A stretch of DNA of 64,000 nt from positions 248,001-312,000 of the forward strand of contig NZ_KB892002.1 of assembly GCF_000373645.1 (NCBI RefSeq), read 5' to 3'. Positions 28,506-36,747 of the stretch are shown in pieces. The notes below the pieces were generated by a model, which worked only from the letters and a program-made list of their open reading frames with translations, did no database searches and was not told the origin of the DNA. The DNA is from Streptomyces sp. ATexAB-D23 (lineage in GTDB: Bacteria; Actinomycetota; Actinomycetes; Streptomycetales; Streptomycetaceae). A program made the translations under genes and the position numbers. Position 1 is the stretch's first letter; each line of letters starts with the position of its first letter.

Positions 28506-29558
28506 TTACGGGGTGGTCTTGACGGTGATCTTGCCGTCGATGATCTCCTGCTTGGCCTTGTCCACGGCGGCGATGACGTCGGTCATCTCCGTGAACTTCG
28601 GGTTCGACGTGGCCAGGCCGACGCCGTCCTTGTCCAGGCCGTAGCGGATCTCACCGGACTGCGGCTTGCCGTCCTGCACGGACTTGATCAGGTTGAAGAC
28701 CGAGTCCTCGACGTCCTTCGTGACCGAGGTCAGGATGGACTCCTTGTAGGCCGCCAGGCCCTTCTGGTTGTACTGGTCGGAGTCGACGCCGATGTTCCAC
28801 TTGCCGGCCTTGGAGACGGCCTCGATCGCACCGGAACCGGCCAGACCGGCCGCCGAGTAGATCACGTCGGCCTTCTTGTCGAGCTGGCCCTGGGCAGCGG
28901 CCTTGCCGAGGTCGGGCTTGGAGAAGCCGTCGAAGTTCGGCGGCTGGGTCAGGTACTGGGAGATCACCTTCACCGAGGAGTTGGTGTCCTTGACGCCCTG
29001 CGTGAAGCCCGCCTCGAACTTCTTGATCAGCGGGGTCTCGACACCGCCGATGAAGCCGACCGTCTTGGTCTTGGTGACCTTGGCGGCGGCGACACCCGCG
29101 AGGTAGGAGCCCTGCTCCTCGTTGAAGACGATGTTGGCGATGTTGGAGCCGGTCACCGAGGCGTCGTCGATGATGCCGAAGGTGATCTTCGGGAACTTCG
29201 GCGCGACCTTCTTGATGGCGGGCGCGTAGGCGAAGCCGACACCGATGACCGGGTTGTTCCCGGCGCGGGCCAGCGAGGTGAGGCGCTGGACCTTGTCCGC
29301 GTCCGACTCGCCGTCCGAGGGCTCGGCCTCGGTGCCCTTGACGCCGAGGTCCTTCTCGGCCTTGGCCAGGCCGGCGTAGGCGGCGTCGTTGAACGACTGG
29401 TCCCCGCGTCCGCCGATGTCGTACGCGAGGGCGGTTTTCTTGTCCTTGGAGTCGGAGCTGCTGCTCGACGAGGAGGACGAGTCGCCACACGCGGTAACGC
29501 TGACTGCGAGTGCTGCGGACATGACGCCAACAGCGGCGATCCTAGTGATCCGGCGCAA
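28506..29558 (-). CDS. BmpA-type nucleoside-binding lipoprotein
   Basis: A 350-residue exported lipoprotein of the BMP family, the substrate-binding component for the adjacent ABC importer. The signal peptide ends in lipobox VTAC with Cys24, followed by a flexible serine run (GDSSSSSSSSSDSKDKK). The BMP domain starts near residue 43 (ALAYDIGGRGDQSFNDAA) and has NIVFNEEQGSYLAG and VGFIGGVETPLIKKFEAGF, both typical. It has its own terminator and promoter, allowing excess expression over the membrane subunits. Confidence 0.93.
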   Translation of the reverse strand: MRRITRIAAVGVMSAALAVSVTACGDSSSSSSSSSDSKDKKTALAYDIGGRGDQSFNDAAYAGLAKAEKDLGVKGTEAEPSDGESDADKVQRLTSLARAGNNPVIGVGFAYAPAIKKVAPKFPKITFGIIDDASVTGSNIANIVFNEEQGSYLAGVAAAKVTKTKTVGFIGGVETPLIKKFEAGFTQGVKDTNSSVKVISQYLTQPPNFDGFSKPDLGKAAAQGQLDKKADVIYSAAGLAGSGAIEAVSKAGKWNIGVDSDQYNQKGLAAYKESILTSVTKDVEDSVFNLIKSVQDGKPQSGEIRYGLDKDGVGLATSNPKFTEMTDVIAAVDKAKQEIIDGKITVKTTP

Positions 29559-29618
29559 GGGAAGGCTCCTTCAAACCTGACCGAAGCGCCTCTTCCGGCG
29601 CTGGTTTCGCCGCGATCG

Positions 29619-29630
29619 TAACGCGCGTAG
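29619..29630. promoter_or_regulatory. nucleoside-regulon palindrome, bmpA copy
   Basis: TAACGCGCGTAG matches the shared CTACGCGCGTAG at 10 of 12 positions and is 61 bp upstream of bmpA. The right half-site and centre are intact. Confidence 0.5.
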
Positions 29631-29696
29631 ATGTCAGATAAAGCCCTGTACGGAAGCCGTTATCGGATCGTCGTGTACCCGGGGCGACCTGTCCGG

Positions 29697-30935
29697 TTAC
29701 AGATGATTGCCGTAGAGCAACACGGAGGCGGTGAAGAGTTCCACCCCCACGGTGATCGCTTCCTCGTCCGCGTCGAAGTTGCCCCGGTGGAGGTCCAGCC
29801 CGCGCGTGTCGCCGGGGGTGCGGACTCCGAGGCGCGCCATGGCCCCCGGGACGTGCTCCAGGTACCAGGAGAAGTCCTCCCCTCCCTGACTCTGCTCGGT
29901 GTCCTCGATCGCGTACGGGCCGCGGCGGGCGGACATGGCGCCGGCCAGGAGATCGATCGCGGCGGCGTCGTTGACGACGGGCGGGACGCCGCGGATGTAG
30001 TTGATCACCGTCTTGGCGCCGTACATTCCGGCCACCTCGTCGATCGCGGCGTGCACCAGGTCCGGGGCATCGCGCCAGGCCCCGAGGTCCAGGCAGCGGA
30101 CGGTGCCCGACAGCTCGGCGTGCTGCGGGATGACGTTGCAGGCGTGGCCGGTCTCCAGCCGTCCCCAGGTCAGCGCGAGCCCCGACCGGGCGTCGACCCG
30201 CCGGGCCAGCAGCGCGGGGACCTCGGTGGCGACCTTGGCGGCGGCGGTGACCAGGTCCGTGGTCAGGTGCGGGCGGGCGGTGTGGCCGCCCGGCCCGTCG
30301 AGGGACAGTTCGAGCCGGTCGCAGGCGGAGGTGATCGCGCCGACCCGCAGCCCGATCCGGCCGACGTCGACCTTGGGGTCGCAGTGCACCCCGATGATCG
30401 ACCCGACACCCTCCAGCACCCCCGCGTCGATCGCGTCGGGCGCCCCTCCGGGCAGCACCTCCTCGGCCGGCTGGAAGATCAGCCGCACGGGGTTGGGCAG
30501 CAGCCCCTGCCGGTCCAGTTCGGCGAGCACGAGGCCGGCGCCGAGGACGGTGGTGGTGTGGATGTCGTGCCCGCAGGCGTGCGCCCGGTCGGGCACGGTG
30601 GAGCGGTACGGGACACCGGTCTTGCTGTCCGGGATCGGCAGCGCGTCGATGTCGGCCCGCAGCGCGAGCATGGGCCGCGTCCCTTCCCCGCGCGTCCCCA
30701 CGTCACACATGAGCCCGGTCCCGGAGGTGAGCACCCGGGGCGCGAGCCCCGCCTGCTCCAGCCGGGCCTTGATCGCCGCGGTGGTGCGGAACTCCTGGTT
30801 ACCCAGCTCGGGGTGCATGTGCATGTCCCGGCGGAAGGCGATCAGCTCGGCGCGCAGGGCCTCGGGCAGGGCGCCGGGCAGGGGCTCGCCCTGGGGCAGG
30901 TCGGCATCGGACTCGGGACAGATCAACTGGCTCAC
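29697..30935 (-). CDS. M20-family amidohydrolase
   Basis: A 412-residue amidohydrolase of the M20D (hippurate/IAA-amino-acid hydrolase) type. Metal-ligand motifs are visible in order: MHMHPELGNQEF, LRADIDALPI, ACGHDIHTT, FQPAEEVLPGGA, GVHCDPK, and a late GGEDFSWYLE. It should hydrolyse an N-acyl amino acid or related amide. The preferred substrate is unknown. The GTG start is poorly supported by a ribosome-binding site but agrees with family length. It is a single gene with no obvious operon partner. Confidence 0.9.
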   Translation of the reverse strand: MSQLICPESDADLPQGEPLPGALPEALRAELIAFRRDMHMHPELGNQEFRTTAAIKARLEQAGLAPRVLTSGTGLMCDVGTRGEGTRPMLALRADIDALPIPDSKTGVPYRSTVPDRAHACGHDIHTTTVLGAGLVLAELDRQGLLPNPVRLIFQPAEEVLPGGAPDAIDAGVLEGVGSIIGVHCDPKVDVGRIGLRVGAITSACDRLELSLDGPGGHTARPHLTTDLVTAAAKVATEVPALLARRVDARSGLALTWGRLETGHACNVIPQHAELSGTVRCLDLGAWRDAPDLVHAAIDEVAGMYGAKTVINYIRGVPPVVNDAAAIDLLAGAMSARRGPYAIEDTEQSQGGEDFSWYLEHVPGAMARLGVRTPGDTRGLDLHRGNFDADEEAITVGVELFTASVLLYGNHL

Positions 30936-31198
30936 CTGTTGAAGGGTAAGCCTCTTCCCCCCTCAACTGACCATGAAACAAGAAAACTTCAGCCACTTAG
31001 AGGAACAAAAGACGGCGTCGACATGTGTGACATGAGATGGAGACGGGTAAACTCCGCCGATTCCACCCCTCGCAATCCCCGGTACGGTCGCCGAACCCAC
31101 GGCCTAATCTGTGTCCTCGACGGCGGACCCGCATGCGCGCACGCCGGACACTTGGACGGTCGCCTTGGTGGCGCCGTGGGACGAGGGGGGCCTCGGCA

Positions 31199-32473
31199 GT
31201 GCTCAACGCGGTGGAACAGCATGTTCAGTCATGCCCGGAATGCGGGGCGGAGATCCGGACGGACCGCAGGTTCGTGGCCTGGTGTGCCGCTTGTGACTGG
31301 AATGTGGACCCGGGGCAGCCGGAGGCGCCGACAGGGCGGCTGGAGATCCTGCGGCACAGACTGGCCCGGCAGCACGGCGAGAGGCTGCTGGCCGAGGTGA
31401 CGACGGACGGACCCCTCCGTCCCCGGCGCGGTGCGACAGGTGCCCTCGCCCTCACCCTCGCACTGGCCGTCCACGGCGTCACCGCCGTGCTGCTCGTCGC
31501 GGGGCTGCTACTCGTGACTCTCGGCTGGGGCAGCGCGCTCCCGCTCCTCGGCGCCGTGTGCCTCGTCGTGACCTGGGCCCTGCGCCCCCGGTTCGCACGC
31601 CTGCCCGGAGACGAACCGGTCCTGCGCCGGGCCGACGCACCCGAGCTGTTCGCCCTGATCGACGAGATCGCCGGGACGGTGGGGACGACCGGGGTGCACG
31701 CGGTGTCGGTCACCGATGAGTGCAATGCGAGCGTGTCGACGTACGGCCTCCGGCACCGGCGGCTGCTCTCCATCGGTCTCGGCCTCTGGGAGACCCTCAC
31801 CACCGAGCAGCGGATCGCGCTGCTGGGGCATGAGCTCGGCCACTACGCCAACGGCGACACCCGCCGCGGCCTGATCATCGGGAACGCGATCCGTTCCCTG
31901 GACACCTGGCGGTACCTGCTGACCCCGGTCGAGCACCCGACCCCCGTGGAGGCCGTGTGCAACACCCTCTATCTGCTTCCGCGTTCCGCGGTCACGGGCG
32001 TCCTCATGGTCCTCGACCACCTGACCCTGCGCACCACACAGCGCGGCGAATACCTGGCCGACTCCTTCGCCGCCCGCTGCGGTTCCACGGAAGCCGCCGT
32101 GGGCCTGATGGACCGGCTGCTGGTCAGCGAATCCGTCACAGCCACCCTGCTGCGCGAGTCCAACACTCTCCGGAGCCGCCGCTCCGGGCCCCCGGCAGAC
32201 CGTGAGGCCTGGGACGGGCTGTGGGAACGTCTGGCCGCCCACATGGACTCGATTCCGGCGAGCGAGCACGAACGGCAGCGCCGCCGCAGCGCGCTGCGCG
32301 GTCACAGCGTCGACTCCACGCACCCCCCGACCCATCTGCGCCGGGCCCGGCTGCTGGCCACGGCCGCCCTGCCGGCGGCGGTCACCGTGGACGCCGCGCG
32401 CCGTACCGCGCTGCAGGCAGAACTCAAGGGGGCACGGAACACGGTGGCGCGCCGCGTCATGAACGGCCGCTGA
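31199..32473 (+). CDS. M48-family membrane metalloprotease
   Basis: A 424-residue protein. An N-terminal zinc-ribbon-like segment has two CxxC pairs (SCPECG and WCAACDW), then two hydrophobic helices at about 85-130. The peptidase M48 motif HELGH follows in LLGHELGHYANGD, with a further ligand in EYLADSFAA. M48 proteins degrade membrane or exported proteins. The chosen GTG has GAGGGGGG upstream; longer in-frame starts exist but encode basic low-complexity sequence. Confidence 0.82.
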   Translation: MLNAVEQHVQSCPECGAEIRTDRRFVAWCAACDWNVDPGQPEAPTGRLEILRHRLARQHGERLLAEVTTDGPLRPRRGATGALALTLALAVHGVTAVLLVAGLLLVTLGWGSALPLLGAVCLVVTWALRPRFARLPGDEPVLRRADAPELFALIDEIAGTVGTTGVHAVSVTDECNASVSTYGLRHRRLLSIGLGLWETLTTEQRIALLGHELGHYANGDTRRGLIIGNAIRSLDTWRYLLTPVEHPTPVEAVCNTLYLLPRSAVTGVLMVLDHLTLRTTQRGEYLADSFAARCGSTEAAVGLMDRLLVSESVTATLLRESNTLRSRRSGPPADREAWDGLWERLAAHMDSIPASEHERQRRRSALRGHSVDSTHPPTHLRRARLLATAALPAAVTVDAARRTALQAELKGARNTVARRVMNGR

Positions 32474-32494
32474 GGGCTGTCCCGCACGAGCCCC

Positions 32495-33109
32495 TCAGCC
32501 CCGCAGCCCCCGGCGTACCGGGTACAGCGCCAGCCCGATGCACAGGGCTCCGGCCGCCAGCAGGTCCAGGCTCACGGCCATCGTGACGGCCCCGGCCAGC
32601 ACCAGCAGCGGAGACGGGGCGGGGACCACGTCCCTGCGGAGGAACGCGAGCAGCGTGACGAGCGCCAGCAGTCCGAGCCAGAACAGCATCGGCACCACCG
32701 AGTAGACGACCGGCATCACACCGGGCACGTCCTGGATCTTCTCGAACATGTCGCTCATCGCCCGCTTGTCCGCCGCGAGGAACCCGACCACCAGGTCGAT
32801 CGAGGCCTGGACCGCCACCGCGGCAGCGCCCAGCAATCCGGCCGCGGCCGCCACCCGGATGCCGGTCCGCCCGCCGCCACGCACCCCGGCCGGCCGCCTC
32901 AGCCCCAGGAACACCGGGACGAACGCCAGCACCCCGGCGAGGAAGAGCACGTGCGCCACCGACCACCACACCCCGGGGCCGTAGTCACCCACCGCGCGCC
33001 CCGCGAGCCGCACCACGCCGTAGCCGGCCATCAGGGCCGGGCCTGCGAGGAGCACCCTCGTGGTGACCGCGGTGTCGGGGCGACGCCGCGTCAATTCTGT
33101 TGTCCGCAT
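32495..33109 (-). CDS. multipass membrane protein of unknown function
   Basis: A 204-residue protein with about six hydrophobic helices (VLLAGPALMAGYGVVRLAG, WWSVAHVLFLAGVLAFVPVFLGL, and others) and no charged motif suggesting a catalyst. It ends close to the convergent M48 gene. I do not recognise a family with confidence; DUF4386-like proteins are one possibility. Confidence 0.6.
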   Translation of the reverse strand: MRTTELTRRRPDTAVTTRVLLAGPALMAGYGVVRLAGRAVGDYGPGVWWSVAHVLFLAGVLAFVPVFLGLRRPAGVRGGGRTGIRVAAAAGLLGAAAVAVQASIDLVVGFLAADKRAMSDMFEKIQDVPGVMPVVYSVVPMLFWLGLLALVTLLAFLRRDVVPAPSPLLVLAGAVTMAVSLDLLAAGALCIGLALYPVRRGLRG

Positions 33110-33208
33110 GGCCTCATGGTCGCGTCGTGCCCGCGCCGGCAGCTATCGGGGATGCCCCGGGCACATCCCTGACCCGGACCCCGTGGCAGGTCGGGGACGG
33201 ACTCGGGG

Positions 33209-34267
33209 TCATGCCTCCGTAGTGATCGCCGTCGCCCGCCACGGTGCCAGGCGGTGGACGTCGCGGGCCGTCTCCGTGACGCCGGTCAGGAAGCCCTGGG
33301 CTCTCGGGGACGCCGTCTCGTGGAGCCATTCCGGGGCGATGTCGCAGACGGCGACCTTGACCTCGGTGCCGGTGAGGGCGAGGGGCAGGGTGTGGACCAC
33401 CGTGGAGGGGAAGCTCAGGACCGTGCGGCCGATGGGGCCGCGGCGGGCGATGAGTTCCAGGGGGAGGTCCGGGCGGACGATCTCCAGGCCGGTGGCCGCC
33501 TCCAGGGCGTGGAGCTTCTCGGTGGATTCGCGGCGGTGGGCGAAGTAGCGGGTGGCGCCGTGCGTACGGGCCAGGGCCGCGACCGCCTCCAGGTAGCGGG
33601 CGCGGTCGACCACGCCCGTCTCGACCAGGGAGGTGCCGACCAGGTCAGCGCCCTTGGTGAGCAGCGGCGGGCCGAAGCGGGAGCGGGTCCAGGAGAAGGT
33701 GTTCGGGATGAGGGTGACGCCGGGCGGCGGGATCACCGGCATGGCCGTGAACAGCTCGACCTCGCGCGCCGCCGACGGGGTGAAGCGGCGGCGGGCGGTG
33801 GCCGTCACGGGGGCGAGCGCCAGTTCGCGGGGGCCCGAGCCGCCCCGGCGGTGCCAGCGCACCAGGCGCTCGCCCCGGGTGAGCTGGGCGACGAACTCCA
33901 TGGTGGCGGTGCCGTCGTCCACCACGGTGAGGCGGCGGGGGCGTACCAGTGTGAGCAGGAGCTGTACGTAACGCGAGAACGGGTCGCCGATGACGATGTG
34001 GTCGGCGTTCCGTATGAGCTTGGTGAGGGCGCGCAGCGACTTCAGCGGGGTGCCGGAGTCGCCGCGCGCCTCCTGCCAGCGCACGGTCATGCCCTCGTCG
34101 CGGGCCAGCTCCGCCATCCGGCGCAGCTGGCCGCGCGACATCGGGTCGACCGGGGGGAGGACGACGACGGTGACGTCCGTGAGGACGCGGCCGCCGCCTC
34201 CCTCGGTGACGGCCCACTCCAGGACGTTCAGGAGCTGGACCGGGCTCTCGACGAAGGCGAGGTTCAC
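33209..34267 (-). CDS. putative glycosyltransferase of the ulosonate cluster
   Basis: A 352-residue protein beginning NLAFVESPVQLLNVLEWA. A central stretch IVIGDPFSRYVQLLL followed by LTVVDDGTATMEF resembles GT52/polysialyltransferase-fold enzymes, in which DDG-type loops contact the donor. It lies 11 bp downstream of the NeuB-like gene on the same strand, so it is probably co-transcribed and uses the CMP-activated sugar made by these genes. The family assignment is tentative and the GTG start has a weak ribosome-binding site. Confidence 0.6.
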   Translation of the reverse strand: MNLAFVESPVQLLNVLEWAVTEGGGGRVLTDVTVVVLPPVDPMSRGQLRRMAELARDEGMTVRWQEARGDSGTPLKSLRALTKLIRNADHIVIGDPFSRYVQLLLTLVRPRRLTVVDDGTATMEFVAQLTRGERLVRWHRRGGSGPRELALAPVTATARRRFTPSAAREVELFTAMPVIPPPGVTLIPNTFSWTRSRFGPPLLTKGADLVGTSLVETGVVDRARYLEAVAALARTHGATRYFAHRRESTEKLHALEAATGLEIVRPDLPLELIARRGPIGRTVLSFPSTVVHTLPLALTGTEVKVAVCDIAPEWLHETASPRAQGFLTGVTETARDVHRLAPWRATAITTEA

Positions 34268-34278
34268 CGGCCGGCCCG

Positions 34279-35214
34279 TCAGACCGCGACCGGCTCGGCG
34301 GCCGGGGCCGCCGAGCCGCTCTCCGCGACGACGCCCGGGACCCGGCGGAGCTTCTTCATCGGGCCGAGCTCGGACTCGTACACCTTCTTGACGCCGTCGC
34401 CGAGGGAGGCCTCGATGGTGCGGATGTCGCGGACGAGGCGGGTGAGGCCCTGGGGTTCGACGGACGCGGCCTGGTCGGAGCCCCACATGGCGCGGTCCAG
34501 GGTGATGTGGCGCTCGACGAACGCGGCGCCGAGGGCGACCGCGGCGAGGGTGGTCTGGAGGCCGGTCTCGTGGCCGCTGTAGCCGATCGGGACGTTGGGG
34601 TACTCCTGCTGGAGGGTGTTGATGACCCGCAGGTTCAGCTCCTCGGCCTTCGCCGGGTACGTGGAGGTGGCGTGGCAGAGCAGGATGTTGTCGGAGCCGA
34701 GTACCTCGACCGCGTGCCGGATCTGGCGCGGGGTCGACATGCCGGTGGAGAGGATCACCGTGCGGCCGGTGGCGCGCAGGGTGCGCAGCAGTTCGTCGTC
34801 GGTGAGCGAGGCGGAGGCCACCTTGTGGGCGGGCACGTCGAACTTCTCCAGGAAGGTGACGGCCTCGGTGTCCCACGGGGAGGCGAACCAGTCGATGCCG
34901 CGCTCGGCGCAGTGCTCGGAGATGGCCCGGTACTCGGTCTCGCCGAACTCGACGCGGTGGCGGTAGTCGATGTACGTCATCCGGCCCCAGGGGGTGTCGC
35001 GCTCGATGTCCCACTGGTCGCGGGGGGTGCAGATCTCCGGGGTGCGCTTCTGGAACTTGACGGCGTCGCAGCCCGCTTCGGCGGCCACGTCGATGAGCGC
35101 GAGGGCGTTGTCGAGGTCGCCGTTGTGGTTGATGCCGATCTCGCCGGTGATGTACACGGGCTGCCCGGGTCCGGCGGTGCGGTTGCCGAGGGCGCGCAGA
35201 CGGGAGGTGCTCAT
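34279..35214 (-). CDS. neuB: N-acylneuraminate/Kdn-type synthase, NeuB-like
   Basis: A 311-residue nonulosonate synthase that condenses phosphoenolpyruvate with a hexose or hexosamine (phosphate) to a nine-carbon ulosonic acid. The TIM-barrel core has GEIGINHNGD, AVKFQKRTPE, STGMSTPRQI and IGYSGHETG. The C-terminal SAF (antifreeze-like) domain common in NeuB is absent; the protein ends in an Ala/Pro tail after the barrel. The equivalent S. coelicolor region has been linked to Kdn-containing teichulosonic acid of the cell wall, to my recollection, so Kdn or Kdn-9-P synthesis is the favoured role. Confidence 0.85.
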   Translation of the reverse strand: MSTSRLRALGNRTAGPGQPVYITGEIGINHNGDLDNALALIDVAAEAGCDAVKFQKRTPEICTPRDQWDIERDTPWGRMTYIDYRHRVEFGETEYRAISEHCAERGIDWFASPWDTEAVTFLEKFDVPAHKVASASLTDDELLRTLRATGRTVILSTGMSTPRQIRHAVEVLGSDNILLCHATSTYPAKAEELNLRVINTLQQEYPNVPIGYSGHETGLQTTLAAVALGAAFVERHITLDRAMWGSDQAASVEPQGLTRLVRDIRTIEASLGDGVKKVYESELGPMKKLRRVPGVVAESGSAAPAAEPVAV

Positions 35215-35224
35215 GGGATGTTCC

Positions 35225-36514
35225 TTACTCGGTGGGGGCTGAGGCGTTGGTGAGGGTGGGGCCCAGGAGCCAGGCCGCGATCTCGCGGACGGCGCCGAAG
35301 CCGCCGGGGGTGGTGGTCACGGTGCGCGCCGCCGCGCGCACCGAGTCGTGGGCGCTCGCGACGGCGACGGGCCAGCCGGCGAGCGCGAAGCAGGGGAGGT
35401 CGTTGACGTCGTTGCCGACGTACATGACGCGTTCGGGGGCGAGGGACTGTTCGTCGCACCACTGCTTGAGCGCGAGGTCCTTGCGGTCGATGCCGTGCAG
35501 GACGGGAATGCGCAGCTTGTGGGCGCGGGCGGCGACGACCGGGTTCTGTTCCGTGGAGAGGATCAGGAGCGGTACGCCCGCCTTGCGCAGCGCGGCGATG
35601 CCGAGTCCGTCGCCCCGGTGGACGGCGACGGTCTCGCGGCCGTCGGCGTCGATGAACACCCGGTCGTCGGTCTGGGTGCCGTCGAAGTCGACGACGACCG
35701 CGTCGATGTCGTCGAGGGTGGGGAGGGGGGCCGGGTCCGGACCGTGTCCGCGAAGTCCCGTCGTACGCCGCAGGCCGGACGGGACTTCGTGGGCACCGTC
35801 CAGCAGCGGGGCCAGCGCGCGGGCGCGGGCCAGGTCGTGCGGGTCGTCGATCTCCAGGACGCGGGCCGGGTCGGTGCGCACGAGGGCGGTGTCGCCGAAG
35901 AAGCGGTGGCGGTGGGTGCGGAACCCGGCCGCGTCCATGGCGTAGGCGGCGCCCGTTTCGAGGAGGTCCTCGGGTCGGTCCTGGCGGCGGGGGCGGAGCG
36001 ACTTGTCGTGGTTGACGCCGTAGTTGTGGTCCTCGACCGCGCTGCCGTCGCGCCACAGGAAGCCGTGGAAGGGGGCGACGGTGACGGCCGTGTCGGCGCC
36101 CTCGCGGGCGACGGCGGCGGCGACCCGGTCGATGTCCTCGCGGGTGGTGAAGGGGCTGGTGCACTGGACGAGCAGGACGACGTCGACCGTGCGGCCGTGC
36201 ATGGCCTCGTAGGCGTCGAGGGCGTGCAGGACGGCGGCCTCGCTGGTCGCGGTGTCGCCGGCGATGGCCTCGGGGCGCTGTACGCAGTGCAGTCTGCCGT
36301 CCTCGCCGAGGGCCTCCCCCGCGGCGCGGGCCGCCTCGGCGACGGCCGGGGCGTCGGTCGTCACGACGACGTCGCTCACCTCGCCCGACGCCAGGCAGGC
36401 GCGGACCGCGCGGACGACGAGCGGTACGCCGCCGACCTGGGCGAGGTTCTTGGCGGGCACGCCCTTGGATCCGCCGCGGGCGGGGATCACGGCGAGCACG
36501 GTGGGCTGCGTCAT
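35225..36514 (-). CDS. neuA: CMP-ulosonate synthetase fused to HAD phosphatase
   Basis: A 429-residue two-domain protein. Residues 1-230 form a cytidylyltransferase (VIPARGGSKGVPAKNL, RPEAIAGDTATSEAAVLHAL, VQCTSPFT) that should load a nonulosonic acid onto CMP. Residues 268-420 form a KdsC-like HAD phosphatase with nucleophile/acid D276 and D278 in VVDFDGTQTDD, then LILSTEQ and YVGNDVNDLPCF. The fusion fits removal of a 9-phosphate from Kdn-9-P followed by activation. The ATG has GGAG 7 bp upstream. It is 10 bp from the NeuB-like gene. Confidence 0.9.
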   Translation of the reverse strand: MTQPTVLAVIPARGGSKGVPAKNLAQVGGVPLVVRAVRACLASGEVSDVVVTTDAPAVAEAARAAGEALGEDGRLHCVQRPEAIAGDTATSEAAVLHALDAYEAMHGRTVDVVLLVQCTSPFTTREDIDRVAAAVAREGADTAVTVAPFHGFLWRDGSAVEDHNYGVNHDKSLRPRRQDRPEDLLETGAAYAMDAAGFRTHRHRFFGDTALVRTDPARVLEIDDPHDLARARALAPLLDGAHEVPSGLRRTTGLRGHGPDPAPLPTLDDIDAVVVDFDGTQTDDRVFIDADGRETVAVHRGDGLGIAALRKAGVPLLILSTEQNPVVAARAHKLRIPVLHGIDRKDLALKQWCDEQSLAPERVMYVGNDVNDLPCFALAGWPVAVASAHDSVRAAARTVTTTPGGFGAVREIAAWLLGPTLTNASAPTE

Positions 36515-36535
36515 CGGTGCTCCAGTGGGTGTGTT

Positions 36536-36734
36536 GGTGGGGTCGGTAATTGGGGGGTGGGTGAAGGAGCGGGGCTGGGTGCGTGCAACTGCAAGGCGGA
36601 GGATTGAGGCAGATGGGGTCTCCCCTGCTCGAACGGAGTTGAGAGCTTGGGGAAGGAGCGTTGTTGATTGACGACAACGCGGCAGATGCGCGTGCCCAGC
36701 CCCGCGACGCCGCCCCCCAATTACCGACCCCACC
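36536..36734. repeat. long inverted repeat with intergenic hairpin
   Basis: Perfect 22-bp inverted arms (36536-36557 and 36713-36734) are 155 bp apart. The next inward block, GGGGCTGGGTGCGTGC against its partner at 36688-36703, pairs imperfectly. The interior holds a further hairpin-like unit (GGGGTCTCCCCTGCTCG ... GAGAGCTTGGGG) of a type I associate with Streptomyces intergenic regions. It occupies nearly all of the gap between the NeuA and DUF6716-type genes. Could be a MITE or a structured leader/terminator. Confidence 0.6.
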
Positions 36735-36747
36735 CCGGTGGTGGTTT

